64,000 nt of DNA. It comes from Motacilla alba alba. Lineage: Eukaryota > Chordata > Aves > Passeriformes > Motacillidae. Under the pieces are notes generated by a model. It had not been told where the DNA came from and did not search any database. It worked only from the letters and a program-made list of their open reading frames with translations. Made by a program: the position numbers and the translations under genes. This document shows, piece by piece, positions 39,401 to 52,047 of this stretch; within the stretch, counting starts at the first letter, position 1; every line of letters begins with the position of its first letter. The stretch lies in the NCBI RefSeq assembly GCF_015832195.1, contig NC_052020.1, positions 4,966,254 through 5,030,253 on the forward strand. The letters are read 5' to 3'.

Positions 39401-40753
39401 GCAGTGTGCAAGGGTGCCTGCAGAAGGGATTATGCTCATGATCCCATGGACAGACACTGACCTCAGGGCATGCACACAGAGTTATTCCTCGCCAGTAAAA
39501 CCACGGCTGGCTCTAGGTTGAGCACGGGGTTTGGTTTTGCTACCAGGAAAACGGCAGCACCGAGCTCCCAGGGAAGCTGCAGAATTGATGTCTGTGTCAC
39601 ACCACTCAGCAAGTGTCTGCCTCAGCGACAGCAGATCTTTGACAAGTTTCTAAACCGTGCAGGGGTGGGCAGTTCTGCCCCCAGGGCACAGCCCTTCCCC
39701 TCAAAGTATTGTTTAGATAAATAAATTTAGCCCCCAGTTCGGCCTGTCCCTTATTGCCAGCCTCACAGTGTCATTTCTGTTTTTGTCTCACATGGACTAA
39801 CAAATTTAAGAAAACCCCCCCCTCCCCGCTCTAATCGACTTTAGCCTTGAAAATTTCGATCTTAACAGAACAGTTTCACTGATTGCAGAGTGGCAAATGG
39901 GAGATTGTCACTTGTTTTTAAAGTGCTTGCTTTTTACAGTGAGGAGCATGAAGTGTACCAGCAACGTTAACCTTCCGGAAACACACAATATTTAAATTAC
40001 ACTGCTCAGAGCACAGTAATTGAGCCAAACAGACATAAGTTCACATCCACTGAGCTTTCAACGTAGCAAATGCTGCCATCAATCCCTCTCAAGTGCCCGA
40101 AGGATGGTTCATATGCCCAGAATGCTGTGTATTTTTTTTTCCCCAACCCTAGCTGTAGATTTAATAAACTAAAAACTTCCTCTTGCAAATCTTACCTCAG
40201 CCATGTAATCTAGGGATAGTCAGATTGTTGGCTAGCTCAGACCTTTCTAACATGCTTAGCTGAAGCCCTGGGTAAACAGTGAAATACCACTCAATACACT
40301 CTCTTTGCCACGTTCTTGAGCGAGCAGACTGACAGGAGCCCGTGCATAGACCTGATCATACATTTGATTAATTGCCATGTTTATAAAAAGTCTCCAACTT
40401 ATTTACAAGCATCTGAAGAAAAGATGAATCACTTCAGAGTCCTCTATTTGGTTATGAGCTGTGCCTAGTAACAGAACAAGACTTTCCACAAAGGCTGTCA
40501 TGAATCTTCATCCTTCAGAGGTCCAGATACCTGTTCATCAGCCTTTATCACATCACTTAGAACTATAGTAAAGGATGACCCACTTGCCCTCTGAATTCCT
40601 CACAAAAATGTACTTTTTCCATCCCTTTTGCCATTTTCCAAACATCTCAATCTACTTTGCACTCATATAGGAACATTCCAAACACCAAAACACGGAGTTG
40701 CCACACAGCTGCTGCTTCCAGATGTCTCAGCCTGGGTGCTGCTGGAGCCCAAG

Positions 40754-40778
40754 ATAAATGAATCTAATATTCATTTAT
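40754..40778. other. Perfect inverted repeat, 10-bp arms, 5-bp spacer
   Basis: ATAAATGAAT-ctaat-ATTCATTTAT. Each arm contains an ATGAAT/ATTCAT homeodomain or POU-like half site. It lies 20 bp from a second palindrome at 40798. Confidence 0.85.
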
Positions 40779-40797
40779 AGATACATATTCATATATA

Positions 40798-40822
40798 TAC
40801 AGGCAGGACTGTCCTGCCTGTA
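40798..40822. other. Perfect inverted repeat, 12-bp arms, 1-bp centre
   Basis: TACAGGCAGGAC-T-GTCCTGCCTGTA. All 12 arm positions pair. No transposon or RNA gene is recognised at it. Confidence 0.9.
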
Positions 40823-42689
40823 AGGTAAAGCCAGGGAACATTCTTACTCGTTACACACCACTGCAATGACTCTGGCATCACAGGTACCCACTAAGATGCT
40901 TTATATAAGAAAACAATTCAAATTCCAGCAACTTAATACTGAGTGAAGCGTTACATTATGTACATAGGTCTATCATAGGTAATTTCTAATGTGTAGATTT
41001 GACCTATGGTCATATTTCAAAAGACATCATGAAAAGCAGCAACTACATTGTTCCCTCTGCTCTTTATTTTGTACATCTTGCACTGAGTTTCTGGACTCGC
41101 TGCACTTTGTGGCAGTTGTGACATTTTAAGTTCTTGTGGGCTGAAGTGTAACCCCTGTGGAGAACCTGCACATGGCACACGAACCACTGCTGTGCCTCCC
41201 TCGTCTTCAAAGCAAGGTGCATTCACCCTGGCTGAGAACATCAGAAAGTGCTGTGCTCTCCCTGCTGGGTTACACGGGCACAAAGCAGATCAGGCAGACA
41301 CACTGGCAGAAACATTTCCTCATCTAAGAAATCCAAACATCCTTTTTAAAAATTAAGGTCTAAACTATCTTTTGAGAGAAAGCGTCTTATATTCATGAAT
41401 AAAGAAACACCTTTGTTATGTGTTCAGAACGTGTGGTTAAGCATTTTTTTGTTTTATAATATTATAAAAACTTGCTTCACTGTTGAATCCAACTCTCGAT
41501 GTGCAGGAAACAGGCAGATGCTCAACACTGTCTATTAACTGTCCTATCAACCCATCAACATGACATACGGAGGCTTAATAGCAGATTTTAAATAAAAATT
41601 TCATAAGTCCAGGTGTAAAACACATGTTATGTCACGAATAAAAAGGGTTTCCCAATGTCAGCTGGAGTCTGCTCTGCCGGGTTTTTGCAGAGTAGGAGTC
41701 TTGGAGGAAGCTACATCCATCTCAGAAAATGCCTGAACTTTAATTCTACTTGCTTTGGAAACAAATTATATCAATTATCCCCACACTCCCTCAAACTAAA
41801 TAACAGCACCTTTTCACTCCACTTCTACCTGTGCATACCATCTCCTACAAGAAGGAATAACAACACATACATGCATGCTCAATTCCACATTTCTAATGCA
41901 TGAACCCAAACAATCCTCATAAATAAAGTGTCTGGAATCTCATTCCAGAGACAAGTTTTGCTGGTTTGAGTCTCTCCCTACCCTCAAATTCAATGCAATA
42001 TCCCTCACTGTAGGCTAACAAACTCTTCTAAATAAGATGCTTAGGGAGACTGTGATCATTGGAACTGTAGGGTTTTTTTTGAGGGGAAGTTGATGGTCTA
42101 GATCCTGATCCAGCAATATCCAAACTGATTAAAGCAAAACTGTTGTTGGAAACAGGCATGAGCTGAAGTATGTTGCAGAATTTATCCTTAAATATGTATA
42201 AGTTTTTTAATATATACACACACAAACATAGATTTAAATTAGATATAAATTATATATATATACATAAAAGCCTTTAGACATATAGATCTTTTGCTCCTCC
42301 AAAAGCACCCTCATCTCAAAGTAATTCTGTGGTGTAAATACCCTTACTCTTGATCACTGTACTCATCTCACACTCATAAAAACAGCAGTATAATTTAAGA
42401 AAAAGTACCCTAATGCATCGTTTATCACCCTGTCCTTTTTACAAGTATTGCCAATTAAAAAGTCTCATTTATTTGCTTTCTTATTCTGGGCAGATTTTTA
42501 TGTGGTGTTCTCATTTCTAAAGAGAAAAACGCATGAAGTCGCACTCAGTTTGGAATAAAACCATCTCAAGAACCGTAGTTATATCTTTGCCTCCATAACT
42601 TTTCCTTCACCGAGAGCTCTCGAAATCAAATGCCAGTAAGAGCGCAAGATTAGCGCTGTTATTATTATCAAGCACTCGGGGCGTGTGTA

Positions 42690-43020
42690 AATTTACTTAG
42701 CGCTTTACAAGCGGAGATAAGATATCCTTAGAGTCAACAGAGGGCCTGGCAGGCACGAGGGAGCGGGAGGGTGGGCGAGGGCGGTCAGGGATGCGCGGCG
42801 AGGCGCTGCCCAGCCGGGGAAGGAGGGAGCGCGTCCCGCCCGTCCGACAGCAGGTGGGGCTGCTGCAGTGGGGACGGAGCTCCCGGCCGGCAGGAAACCC
42901 ACGGCTCCGGCTCAGAACCGGTCTGGTTTTCACGTGGCTTACTTCTCCTGGCCTCGGCAAGCCTCAGCCGAAGTCCCCGAGTGCTTTTCTGTGTGTGACT
43001 AAAGCACCGGTTCGGAAAGA
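42690..43020. promoter_or_regulatory. Isolated CpG island
   Basis: A compact GC-rich block with many CG dinucleotides, densest at 42770-42860, in an AT-rich desert 14 kb upstream of RCN1. It has a weak + strand donor (CAG|gtgggg near 42853) but no recognisable coding exon, CCAAT or TATA arrangement. It could be the promoter of an unannotated noncoding RNA or an 'orphan' CpG island attached to a developmental enhancer. Confidence 0.55.
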
Positions 43021-43815
43021 TCCAGGCCAGACGCTCATCCCAAATCTGGATCACATCTCCTGTGGCAGAGCTAGTGATACACAGCCAGCCTACACCTGTG
43101 GGGAGCACACTTGAATGACTCTGAAAAACTGCGCTGCATCTCACTTAGAACGCTCTGTAGACCAAAGCCAGGTGTTTTTAATACAAGGGCCATCTTCATG
43201 TGCAGGTCATTCCCATTGCCCCATCAAATTTAGGAGCGTGTAAAAATGATGCTCGAAGTAGAATGCAAGAAAAGTCCCGAGGACAAATCTTGTTAGCTGA
43301 AAGTCTGATATTATTTTCAAGTCCAAAGGTCCACTTATGCTGGACTGAAGGGGAAGCTGAGCCCTTTCTCAGGGAAGAGAATGAGCACGGAAAGTTGGTG
43401 CCTGGTTTAGCAACCCAAACCCACTGCAAGATGAGAGCAGCAAGCTCCAGGTTTGGGCAGGCAGGCAGAGCTCAGCGAGGAGCACTGGCTAGCAGAGTAG
43501 AGCCCAGGCACTGAGTTCAGCTCTCATTACCCTGACAGCTCACATGAGCCATGGCCCAGGGAACACCAGGAGAGCTCCAGGATTGCTCTGTGCCAGGTAA
43601 CAGCCACACAGTGTCAGGTGGGCTTGGAGGGCCACTTCTCACGCTCTGCTTCCACCACTTCTGAGGCACTGGCAGGATGTTCTACTGTGGAAACCCAGGG
43701 CACCGGGAATATTTCTCTGTCTGCTCTGGGGTGTCCTGACCCCCAGGGGAGCACTGACTTTGACCCTCATTCAGGGAGAAAGTTTCCCAGACTGATGGGC
43801 TAGAATCCACAAAAG

Positions 43816-44239
43816 TGTGAAACAGATTATAGAGAGTAGTGTAGGCGTATCACTTAGGTGAAAAATTTAAGTTCTGGGATTTTTAGTATGTTGTGGATGG
43901 AAGCAAGATGGAGGGCACAGGGTGTTGTCCTGGGTTTCTTCTTCAAGCTTCTTCTTCCTTCTTCTTCATGGATTTGCGTGGCATTTTGTAATTGGGCAGA
44001 AAAGTCTGCATTGCAGGCACTTTGGGATCAGTTATTGGGTTAAAAGGGAAAATAATCGAGGTGTCAGTTCTTAATTGGAGAGTTTAGTCTTAAAAGACCT
44101 TGTAACAAGAGATTATTGGCCATTTTGTGGTTTCTAATGAAAAGCTGCTGAACTCACAGTAGTGAGACTGTTTTACTGATAAGAAATAATAAACAGCTGA
44201 GTCTGAACATGAACAATTGTCTCCAGTGCCTTCAATCCA
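43816..44239 (+). mobile_element. ERVL-like LTR (probable solo LTR)
   Basis: It begins TGTGAAACAG, has an element-typical CTTCTTCTTCAAGC run, ATGGATTTGCGTGGCATTTT with GTAATTGGGCAGAAA, a GTTATTGGGTTAAAA segment, and a polyadenylation signal at 44188-44193 followed by a short R-U5-like end near CAATCCA. This pattern resembles LTRs common in songbird genomes (ERVL type) as I remember them. No target-site duplication or internal coding region was found; both ends are approximate. Confidence 0.55.
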
Positions 44240-44332
44240 GGCCCAGAGAAACCGATATCCTGCTGCATGACACAGGCTCTGCCAGCACTTTGTATCTTCC
44301 AGAATCAGGCACCGTGGAAGGGTTTCTGTCCC

Positions 44333-44673
44333 AGCAGAGACAGCCACCACACACAGTGTATCACCTCATAATTTCAGAAGACTTTTAGCATTCTCCCAAA
44401 CACAATAACACCTCACCTCATCAGAAGGCTTCAAGCATCTGCCCATACAGAATAACATCATGGCACTTCAGAAGTGTGCCAGCATCTGCTCTTCTTGTTC
44501 TTCAACCCAACCTTTTATCTCCTCCTGTTGATGCCCTGCACCTGTGTGCCCTCTGTTCCCTGTGGGATTGCTCAGCACCCCTGGGCACTCCATGGCTCCT
44601 TACCTTCAATAGCATTCCCCTGTCCTGCACAGCTGGACCACTGGGGATGGGGTACAAACTGTGTGCCTACAGG
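44333..44673 (-). mobile_element. Unclassified LTR-like repeat with 45-bp subrepeats, copy A
   Basis: Similar to 47083-47389 on the same strand. Read on the minus strand it has a CAAT-like motif, then a GATAAAAGG TATA-like box followed by TTGGGTTGAAGAACAAGAAG, as in a retroviral promoter and R region. Downstream come three diverged units of about 45 bp (+ strand 44356-44402, 44404-44450, 44451-44496), each with an ACCTCA/TTCAGAAG core. The family is not recognised. Confidence 0.55.
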
Positions 44674-46837
44674 TTTCAACAGTTCTGGTCATACTTCCAG
44701 CACTGGAGTGTCCACTGCTTTGTCCCCATCCCTCCCCTGACACAAACTAGCTCTAGATAAAGCTACTCTTCTCTATGTTTGCCTCATTTTCCATCTTTAG
44801 TCTCTTAGCACTGGTTCCATATGTGCTGAGGATGTGTCTGGACGGACATTCATATTACTCATGTAAAACACTCTCCCTGTTTTCTGCTAGCTAAAACGAG
44901 TGCATCCCATCCACAGCAGCACTGTACTCAGGACAAGCTGCAAAACTCACCCAAGGCACAGAATAAACTCTGTGACAATTATTGACCTCAGTCACTGCTA
45001 AGTAACCATTCAGTCACTGTGAAATTATTAAGAGCTATCTCAAGGCATCTCTGCAAGCAGCAGTTGCTGCAGTGTCAACATACCTGGAGATACACACACG
45101 AGGTCTCTGCAGACTTTATAAATTGGTTGCTGGCCAGTGCTGCTATTACCTCTGATGGTTAAATTAAGACAGGCCAACATGCTACAATCACACCTCCATT
45201 CTGTCAGGTAGACCTATGCAGATAAAGACAGACCCAAACCAGAGTCCCTGATCACAGCAAGAGATAGATGCATAAAGACAGGCCAAACTGTAATTTTTTT
45301 TTTCCAGAGAACCTAATAATTCCACTCTTTGAAGAGCTGCACACAGAAGCAAAATATACAAGCGTGGAGCTGGCCGTGTCTCAGACACCCCTGAGGTAGT
45401 TACAGCTGCTTCTTAACAAGTGCACAGCACCTCATCAGCCCAGGGTCCCTGCCTGCCCGCCACAGGACAGCAAGGGGATGCAGGGAACAAGAGTATTAAG
45501 AGGGCATGATGCCAAGTTGGGGACTCCTTGACTTTTATTCTTTTCACTACATGATGCCACCTTTCCAGCACCTGTGTGATGTCCCTTTGCAGGGCCATGC
45601 ACCTGATGATCACAGGGTCTAAACTTGGAGACACTCACACAGGAAAAAACGGTCAGATAGAAGCATGAAGGAGAGCCCAAAGAAGAAATAAATGTTTCGA
45701 GTCACTTTCAGAAAGAACACAGAAGAAAGCCCAGCAAGTTTTGCACTGCCAGTAAGATGTCTGGTACAGCAGAGGCACTCCTCTGGGAGAGGAGGAGGAA
45801 GCTGCTGTCTGGAGGATGGTAAGGGCTAGAGACAGTTTCAGATTTGCACACACCTCTGCCTCCCAGCCTTAGCAAATGTGCTCTCTCCAACCCATGGCCT
45901 ATTTTCTTACTGACCTGTATTGCACAGGGACTGCAAGAAGCCTCTGAAACCAGGGGTCTACATCTCCCCCACAGCCATTTTTACACCAAGTTAGTGTCAC
46001 TTTTCACAGCAGGCTTAGTCCCAGTTTGCACTTTGCTTGAGAGCAGCATCTTTCCAGATGCAGCAATGCCGAATTAGTGTCAACATTCTTTCCAGAAGCA
46101 TCATTCCAGTAGATGCCTACCCCTCACAGCAGAAGGGCACACTCTTAAATGTGGTAATTAACAGGCAGCACTACAACAAATGCTGTAAACATTAATAACA
46201 TGAAATCTTTAGTAGATTTCTTGCATCTGCTGGTAGAAGTTTGTTTTTCATGGGAGACAAAGCAGTGACTGTGTGTAAATTACACTCATGTCAAGTGTTA
46301 AAATGCAATAATACACCACCCTGGAACATGCATAGAAATTACTGCCTTGCTATGTCTTTTTTATTAAAAGCAGTAGCTTAATCATCAAAGCACAGCTGAA
46401 TGGGTTGTGTTACACCCTCATCACAGGAGCTCTTACATGTTGTTATTTGGAATCAGCAAGTCACATTTCCCTCAGAAAACCAAGACCAAAGTGCACAGAG
46501 AATCATCCTCATTCACATCAGATAATACCAGTAATGAAGCCCAAGAACGAAGTCCATGCTCAGTCCCTGCAGCAGTCAGAGCCACCACGTGCAAACAACA
46601 GACCTGGCTGTCCACTCTCTATCCAGCCTGGATATTGTCTACCCTAGCTGTGCTGGACAAGGAGCCTCATCTGTGAACAAAATTCCTGAAGCATTCCCAC
46701 CTCAGAACCCTCCAAACTCCTTTGTGGACTACTTCAATACACAAAGCTAAGATAAGGCCTTCACAAACAGAATTTCTTCCTTCTCATCTGCCTTGAAGCA
46801 GTGAAGAAAAACGTCACAGCCTAAACTTGGCTTCTGA

Positions 46838-46920
46838 AGGTGTCTCTGCCCATGGCAGGGTTTGGAGCTACATGATCCCCTAGAGGTCCCTTTCAACTCA
46901 AGCTTTCCTGTGCTTCTGTT
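46838..46920 (+). mobile_element. CR1 LINE 3' tail fragment
   Basis: Short piece of a CR1 3' tail: AGGTGTCTCTGCCCATGGCA, followed by a diverged ATGATCCCCTAGAGGTCCCT and TTTCAACTCAAGC. More diverged than the copy at 7.5 kb. Confidence 0.75.
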
Positions 46921-47082
46921 GCTTCATGATTTGCCAATGCAAATACAACAGCTCTCATCCTCCAGATGTTTTTTCCTAGTTCTCTAACTCTGTCCTCTAG
47001 AGCTGCCAGCACAAGACAGAAATTTCTGCCACTTAACTTCTAGGGAAATCCCTGCTGGGAAGGTGTCACAGCATAGGTCACA

Positions 47083-47389
47083 GCTGAGACAGCCACAATA
47101 CCCAGAGTGTCACCACACAATTCCAGAAGGCTTCAGCCCATCCAGAGTAACACCACACCATTTCAAAAGGCTGCAAGCTCTGCCCTTCTTGTTCTTCAGC
47201 CCAACCTTTTATGCCCTCCTGTTGATGCCCTGCACCTGTGTGCCCTCTGTTCCCAGTGGGATTGGTTACAGCACCCCTGGGCACTCCATGGCTCCTTACC
47301 TTCAAACCTGCTTTTCACAGCTGCACCCACTGGGGATGAGGCTGGGCCACTGCCCCACTCCCAATCACCACAAACTGTGTGCCTACAGG
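47083..47389 (-). mobile_element. Unclassified LTR-like repeat with 45-bp subrepeats, copy B
   Basis: Partner of 44333-44673, clearly diverged from it. Shared blocks include CTCCTGTTGATGCCCTGCAC, CCTGGGCACTCCATGGCTCC and ACAAACTGTGTGCCTACAGG. It has only two of the 45-bp subrepeats where copy A has three. The minus-strand TATA-like box is GCATAAAAGG at about 47207-47216. Confidence 0.55.
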
Positions 47390-48539
47390 AAAGGCCAGGT
47401 GTGGTTTGAAATCTGGCCCAGGCAGCATCTGACATTTCCTCCCTGAGGTCACCCTCCCAGGGGGAAGTTGACTTTGGCTGGAGCACTGTGTGTTCTGGCT
47501 AACCCAACTGGCAGACAAGCTCCCGGGGACTCCTGGCAGGGTGAACCAGAGCAGCCTGAGGCTGCACTCTGATATTCAGGAAAGCCTAGGGCAGAGACAC
47601 TGAGTCCAGCACAGAGCCCAGGGCCCCCATAAAAGCCTGAGCCAGCCTACAGGGAGGTTGGTGCCAAGGCTCCTGTCCGACAGGGAATCCAGCTTGTTCA
47701 AAACAGTGTCTTCTGTGTCGCTGCCAAACCCCACAGGATCTCAGCCCCAGTGCTAGTCATGCTGCTGGTGGCAGCACACATTCATGGGGTCTGTTGTTGA
47801 GGCTCTGCCATTTAGTGCTTTGTTCAGTCAAGAAATCCAAGTTGGCTTAATCTTATCGTGTTAATAGATCTAAATATGGACATAAAGAACTTGAGCATAC
47901 ATAAGCACAATGAATATGAGTCTCTCATTCATTCCTGCACAGTACACAGTAAATTGCCAGCACAGCCCTTTGAGCTTACTAACATCTTTAGATCTGGCCT
48001 CACAAAGATTACACTTCCCACTCAGCAATTCAACCTCCTTCTAATACTTTTAAAACAGAGGAAAGGCCAAGACCTCTAGAGAAGATGCCAAAGATTGAAT
48101 GGCTGGCCCTGAAAGCGGACCAACTGCAGCAGGCAGCAAAGCAAAGAGGCCATGCCAACAGTGGTGCTCTCAAGGAAAGGAAGCACAGTTTCTGTCCTGG
48201 CATCCACAGCACCCAAACACACACACACACAATGCAGGTCCCTGCAAGGCAACAGCCAGTATCTGCTTGGAAAGGGTCTTTGCTACTTGGAACTTTTTCA
48301 GGCTTTCTTAATGCTGTGGCTTTTCTAAGGATTCCCTCACCCTTCTGGTCACTATGGAAAAAATAAAATCACTGGAGCCCAGGCTCCCACACTTACTGGG
48401 CCCCAGAAAGCTGGAACAGCTAGGAGCTGGAATATACTGCATGATGCTTTGTTTTCTTTCTAACAAGACAGAACTTCTGTTTCCCTCCAAACAGCAGTAA
48501 GCTTACATCAGGAAATGAGCATTTGCAAGGCTGAAATCT
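47390..48539. other. Intergenic, no gene recognised
   Basis: Moderately GC-rich unique sequence next to the LTR-like copy B; no gene or repeat family identified. Confidence 0.6.
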
Positions 48540-49760
48540 CAACATGGAGCATTATTTAAATTTGTAGGGCTATTTAATGTTTGTCACACATTTGATCCTA
48601 ACAGTGCAAATGATTTTCTATCAGAACATTTTTTTTCCACTTCAACAAGGAAAACTGCCCCTCCAAATATAAGCACTGCTTGTTATTTTGAGGCAGTGAG
48701 GCAAAACATACAGCACATAGACCACATTTGGCCTGCTTAGCAGATGTCTACAGATCACTTGATGTTAATTTCAACATAAAAGCTATTATATTTCTGGCCT
48801 CGCCCTATTAGTTGTTAAATAATTATTTATGCTTGGCAGATAAATTCTAAGAACCTTGAATAAAGCCCATCAACCCTACTAATCAAGCCATATTTGACAC
48901 AACAGTTTTCACTCACAAGATGTAATGTTTGTTGCCTGTATGATTCTGTCTCACAACCTAAAAGGTAATCCCATATTTACATTTAAATACAGACTGTATA
49001 TAGGATGTGTTCCAACGCCTCTTTACAGGCAAAGAATGAGCTTGTTTGCTTCACTGACATTTGCAACTATACTGTAGCCAGTTTCAGTTCATAACTCAGT
49101 TTATTTAAATCTGCACTTCACAATTCTGGCACTAGTTAATATGTTTTTCCATAGGTGTTTTGGCTTTGCCTATTGAATTTGGCTGTACTTGTCATTGGTT
49201 AAGCCCTGGTACGCTGTGACCTTGTACAAAACAAAATAATAACTGGAAACGTAGACTTCCCTTAATTAATATTTTTAAGCAGCTAACCTAACTCACAGGA
49301 GTGCTATTTATACACATTCAAAACTGTAGTTGTTGTGTATTCTGCTGGAATGGTTTGTAAATTCCAAATAGTCAATCTACAAGAAAACTTGGAAAAGATA
49401 CTGAGTGCACGACCCTATAGGAAATGCTTTCAACCAATCTTTGGACATTCATATGCTGTTGTCTGAAGAAATTTCGTTGATGTGTCGTCTTTTGAAAGCA
49501 CATTTTAGTGTAATTATACTTTTTTATCCTTAACAGACCAGTTAGAATTTAAAGATTTGGAAAAAAGAAGGAATTTGAACATTTCACTGAGGAGAACTCG
49601 TTCAATATGTCTATTTCTATTTCATCTGTCTGGTTAAAGGAGCACGGCTTCTCTATTATCACAGTAATGTACATGATGTCTGCATTTAAGTTTATGTGCA
49701 GTTTATGATTTTCTGTGATAAATAAAAATTAGTGATGCAAAAAGGAGCAAAAGGAATTCA
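48540..49760. promoter_or_regulatory. Candidate conserved regulatory block
   Basis: Repeat-free AT-rich sequence with several ATTTAAAT, TTAATTAAT and TTATTTATG motifs and no open frames of note. Same reasoning as for the other AT-rich blocks. Confidence 0.25.
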
Positions 49761-51998
49761 CATTGCTTCCAGCAAACTGCACTTCCTGCCCTAAAAGCTG
49801 CGTGGCTTTGCTTTGCATCGCATCGTTGGCAAAATAAAGTTACAGAGATGCTTTCAGCTGATTTTGGTGGACATTGAGGAGACCTCTTTGCCCTATGGAA
49901 GAGCCAGGAAAGAGCCAAGTTCCTCCATTCCCCTGCATATCCTATTCCAGGCAGCTCTGCAGCCCCAGCACTTATGCATCTCTCAGCCCTGTGATGAGTT
50001 CTTTCTGCAGCTGACCTTTGCACAGGGAGATTTTAACCCTGGGTTAAAAATGTTCGGGGAGAGCTGTGGGCTGTGTTTCACTGCTGCATCCAGGAGGCAG
50101 AGGTCGTGGCCAAAAGCAGGGCTTATTGTAGGGTTGGTTTTACAATTTTTATTAATGGCAAACCAATTTCTCTCCACTGATGTCTGTGATAATGCAGTGT
50201 ATCCTTGAACTTTGTGTCATAAAGTAGCAAAGGTGAGCAACAGCTGAGGCAGAAAAAGTGAGGAGAAAAGACTGTAATAAAATCACATACATCAAATAGT
50301 ACTGTTAAACACTTGCCTTTTTGACACGTGACTTTGATGTCATTATTTCCTTTGCTTGTTGATAACACATATCCACCTGTTAAATACAATCTGCCCAGCT
50401 AGCTAACACAGCAGGGTTTCACATGCTGGCAGCTTCCCTTAGTGTGGTTAGCTAAAAGCAAACCAAAAAATCTGATGGAGGAAAGCTGCACCCTCACTAG
50501 AGCAGGGAACCAGAGTCACTAAATCCAACACTTGCCCTGCATGTGGCATTAACCTAGACAGATCTTTTCTCATGCACACTTTTTCCCTGTGTGTTGGAAT
50601 GGTACCGCAGCTCTGAGGGAAGCTTTGCAATGTCAGCAGATTCTGAGATGAGCTTTTAAGATCTTCAATTGCTGTGAGTTTCATTAACAGCTGATGCCAT
50701 TGCTCAGGTTGCTTGCAGCCTTTTTGCTTTTAAACATTGTTAATCATACCTTGCTCTGTGAATAACAGCAGCAAATCAAAACCATAGAGAGGTGCACTTT
50801 CACGACAAAGCCACCAAGAAACAAAAATTATGCCAGTGTTGATCCCCACTATCCCCTAGACTTAGGAGGAGGTCAGTTCAGTCCTGAAGGAGACATCCTA
50901 GCCATGGGAAGCAGAGGACTGGATAACTTTAGTTAAGTGTTTTCTCTGACTCTGGGACTGGTCAAAAACTGGCCTGTGATCAGGGTTTCAGTAGGTGTAG
51001 CAGAGCAGTTATTACAAATTTTATTTTGAAGAAGTGTGTATACAATTTGCCAGGGCCTCAGGCATCCCTGTAATTCCAAGGCACCTGTTGTTCTCTTCGA
51101 TGTGATTTGGGTTTTAAGGAGATGCCATTCTCAGACAATCACATGCTGAAAATAGAAATGACAAAGAAATATCCATTAAATGCAAAGTAGGCAGACAGGC
51201 AAGTTCTCCTGCAGGTAATTAGGTTCAATAGTTTCTGTCAGATGACTAAAAAGCCTGTCCTTATATACTTCTTTCTGGAGCAGTTTGTTTTTCTTAGGTA
51301 GGCATCCTAACAGGTGGTTTCCTCTGAAAGAAATACTCCAGTGTACATCAGGGGTGTCCATAACTTCAGGTGCTGTGGCAAGGTTTGACACCAAACTGGA
51401 TGACCTGAACATGGGCACCTTTCAAATTGCACTGCTTGGGAGGCTGGCACAGCTGAGCAGTGCTGAACTGTTAAATCACAGAGAAATTAGAGGGGAAAAG
51501 ATTAAACCTTGCAATCTGGGATTTGCAGGCAGACCTGTAGAAGTGGCAAATCCTCTTGTACAGATATCAAGGGATACAGATTAGCAGTATTTTAATCTCC
51601 AGTTAATTAATACCCTCCATGTCTACTGCCTTTAGCACAAATAAAATTTCTTTGTGACTTCAATAATTTTGTTTGCACTCTCCCCCACAGTTCTGTTTAA
51701 AACAGATCATGTTTTTATGATGAAGACTATTCAGTGCTGGCCCACTGAACAGCACAGCCTGCTTTGGGATCATGTCCCTTACAAACTGTGATCCAGCTGT
51801 CATGGTGGTTGTCTGCACCAGTCTTTCTGTCACTCTCCACTAATCTCCACTCTCTTCTATTGGAGTATTTCCTCATTTAAAGGCTGGGGCAGTGCAGCTT
51901 TCAGTATCAGCAACTTCAGCATGGATTGCAGCACTAAAACCACATTTTCACTATTTAAGTCCAAAGAAGAACAAATTCAGCAACAATTTCACTCTTCA

Positions 51999-52047
<49 letters not shown>

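Larger units (their letters stand above)
36421..42689. other. Intergenic, no gene recognised
   Basis: AT-rich unique DNA with the two palindromes at 40.8 kb. The 153-codon open frame at 38741-39202 (+) runs through an A-tract and AT-rich DNA and looks like chance. Confidence 0.6.
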
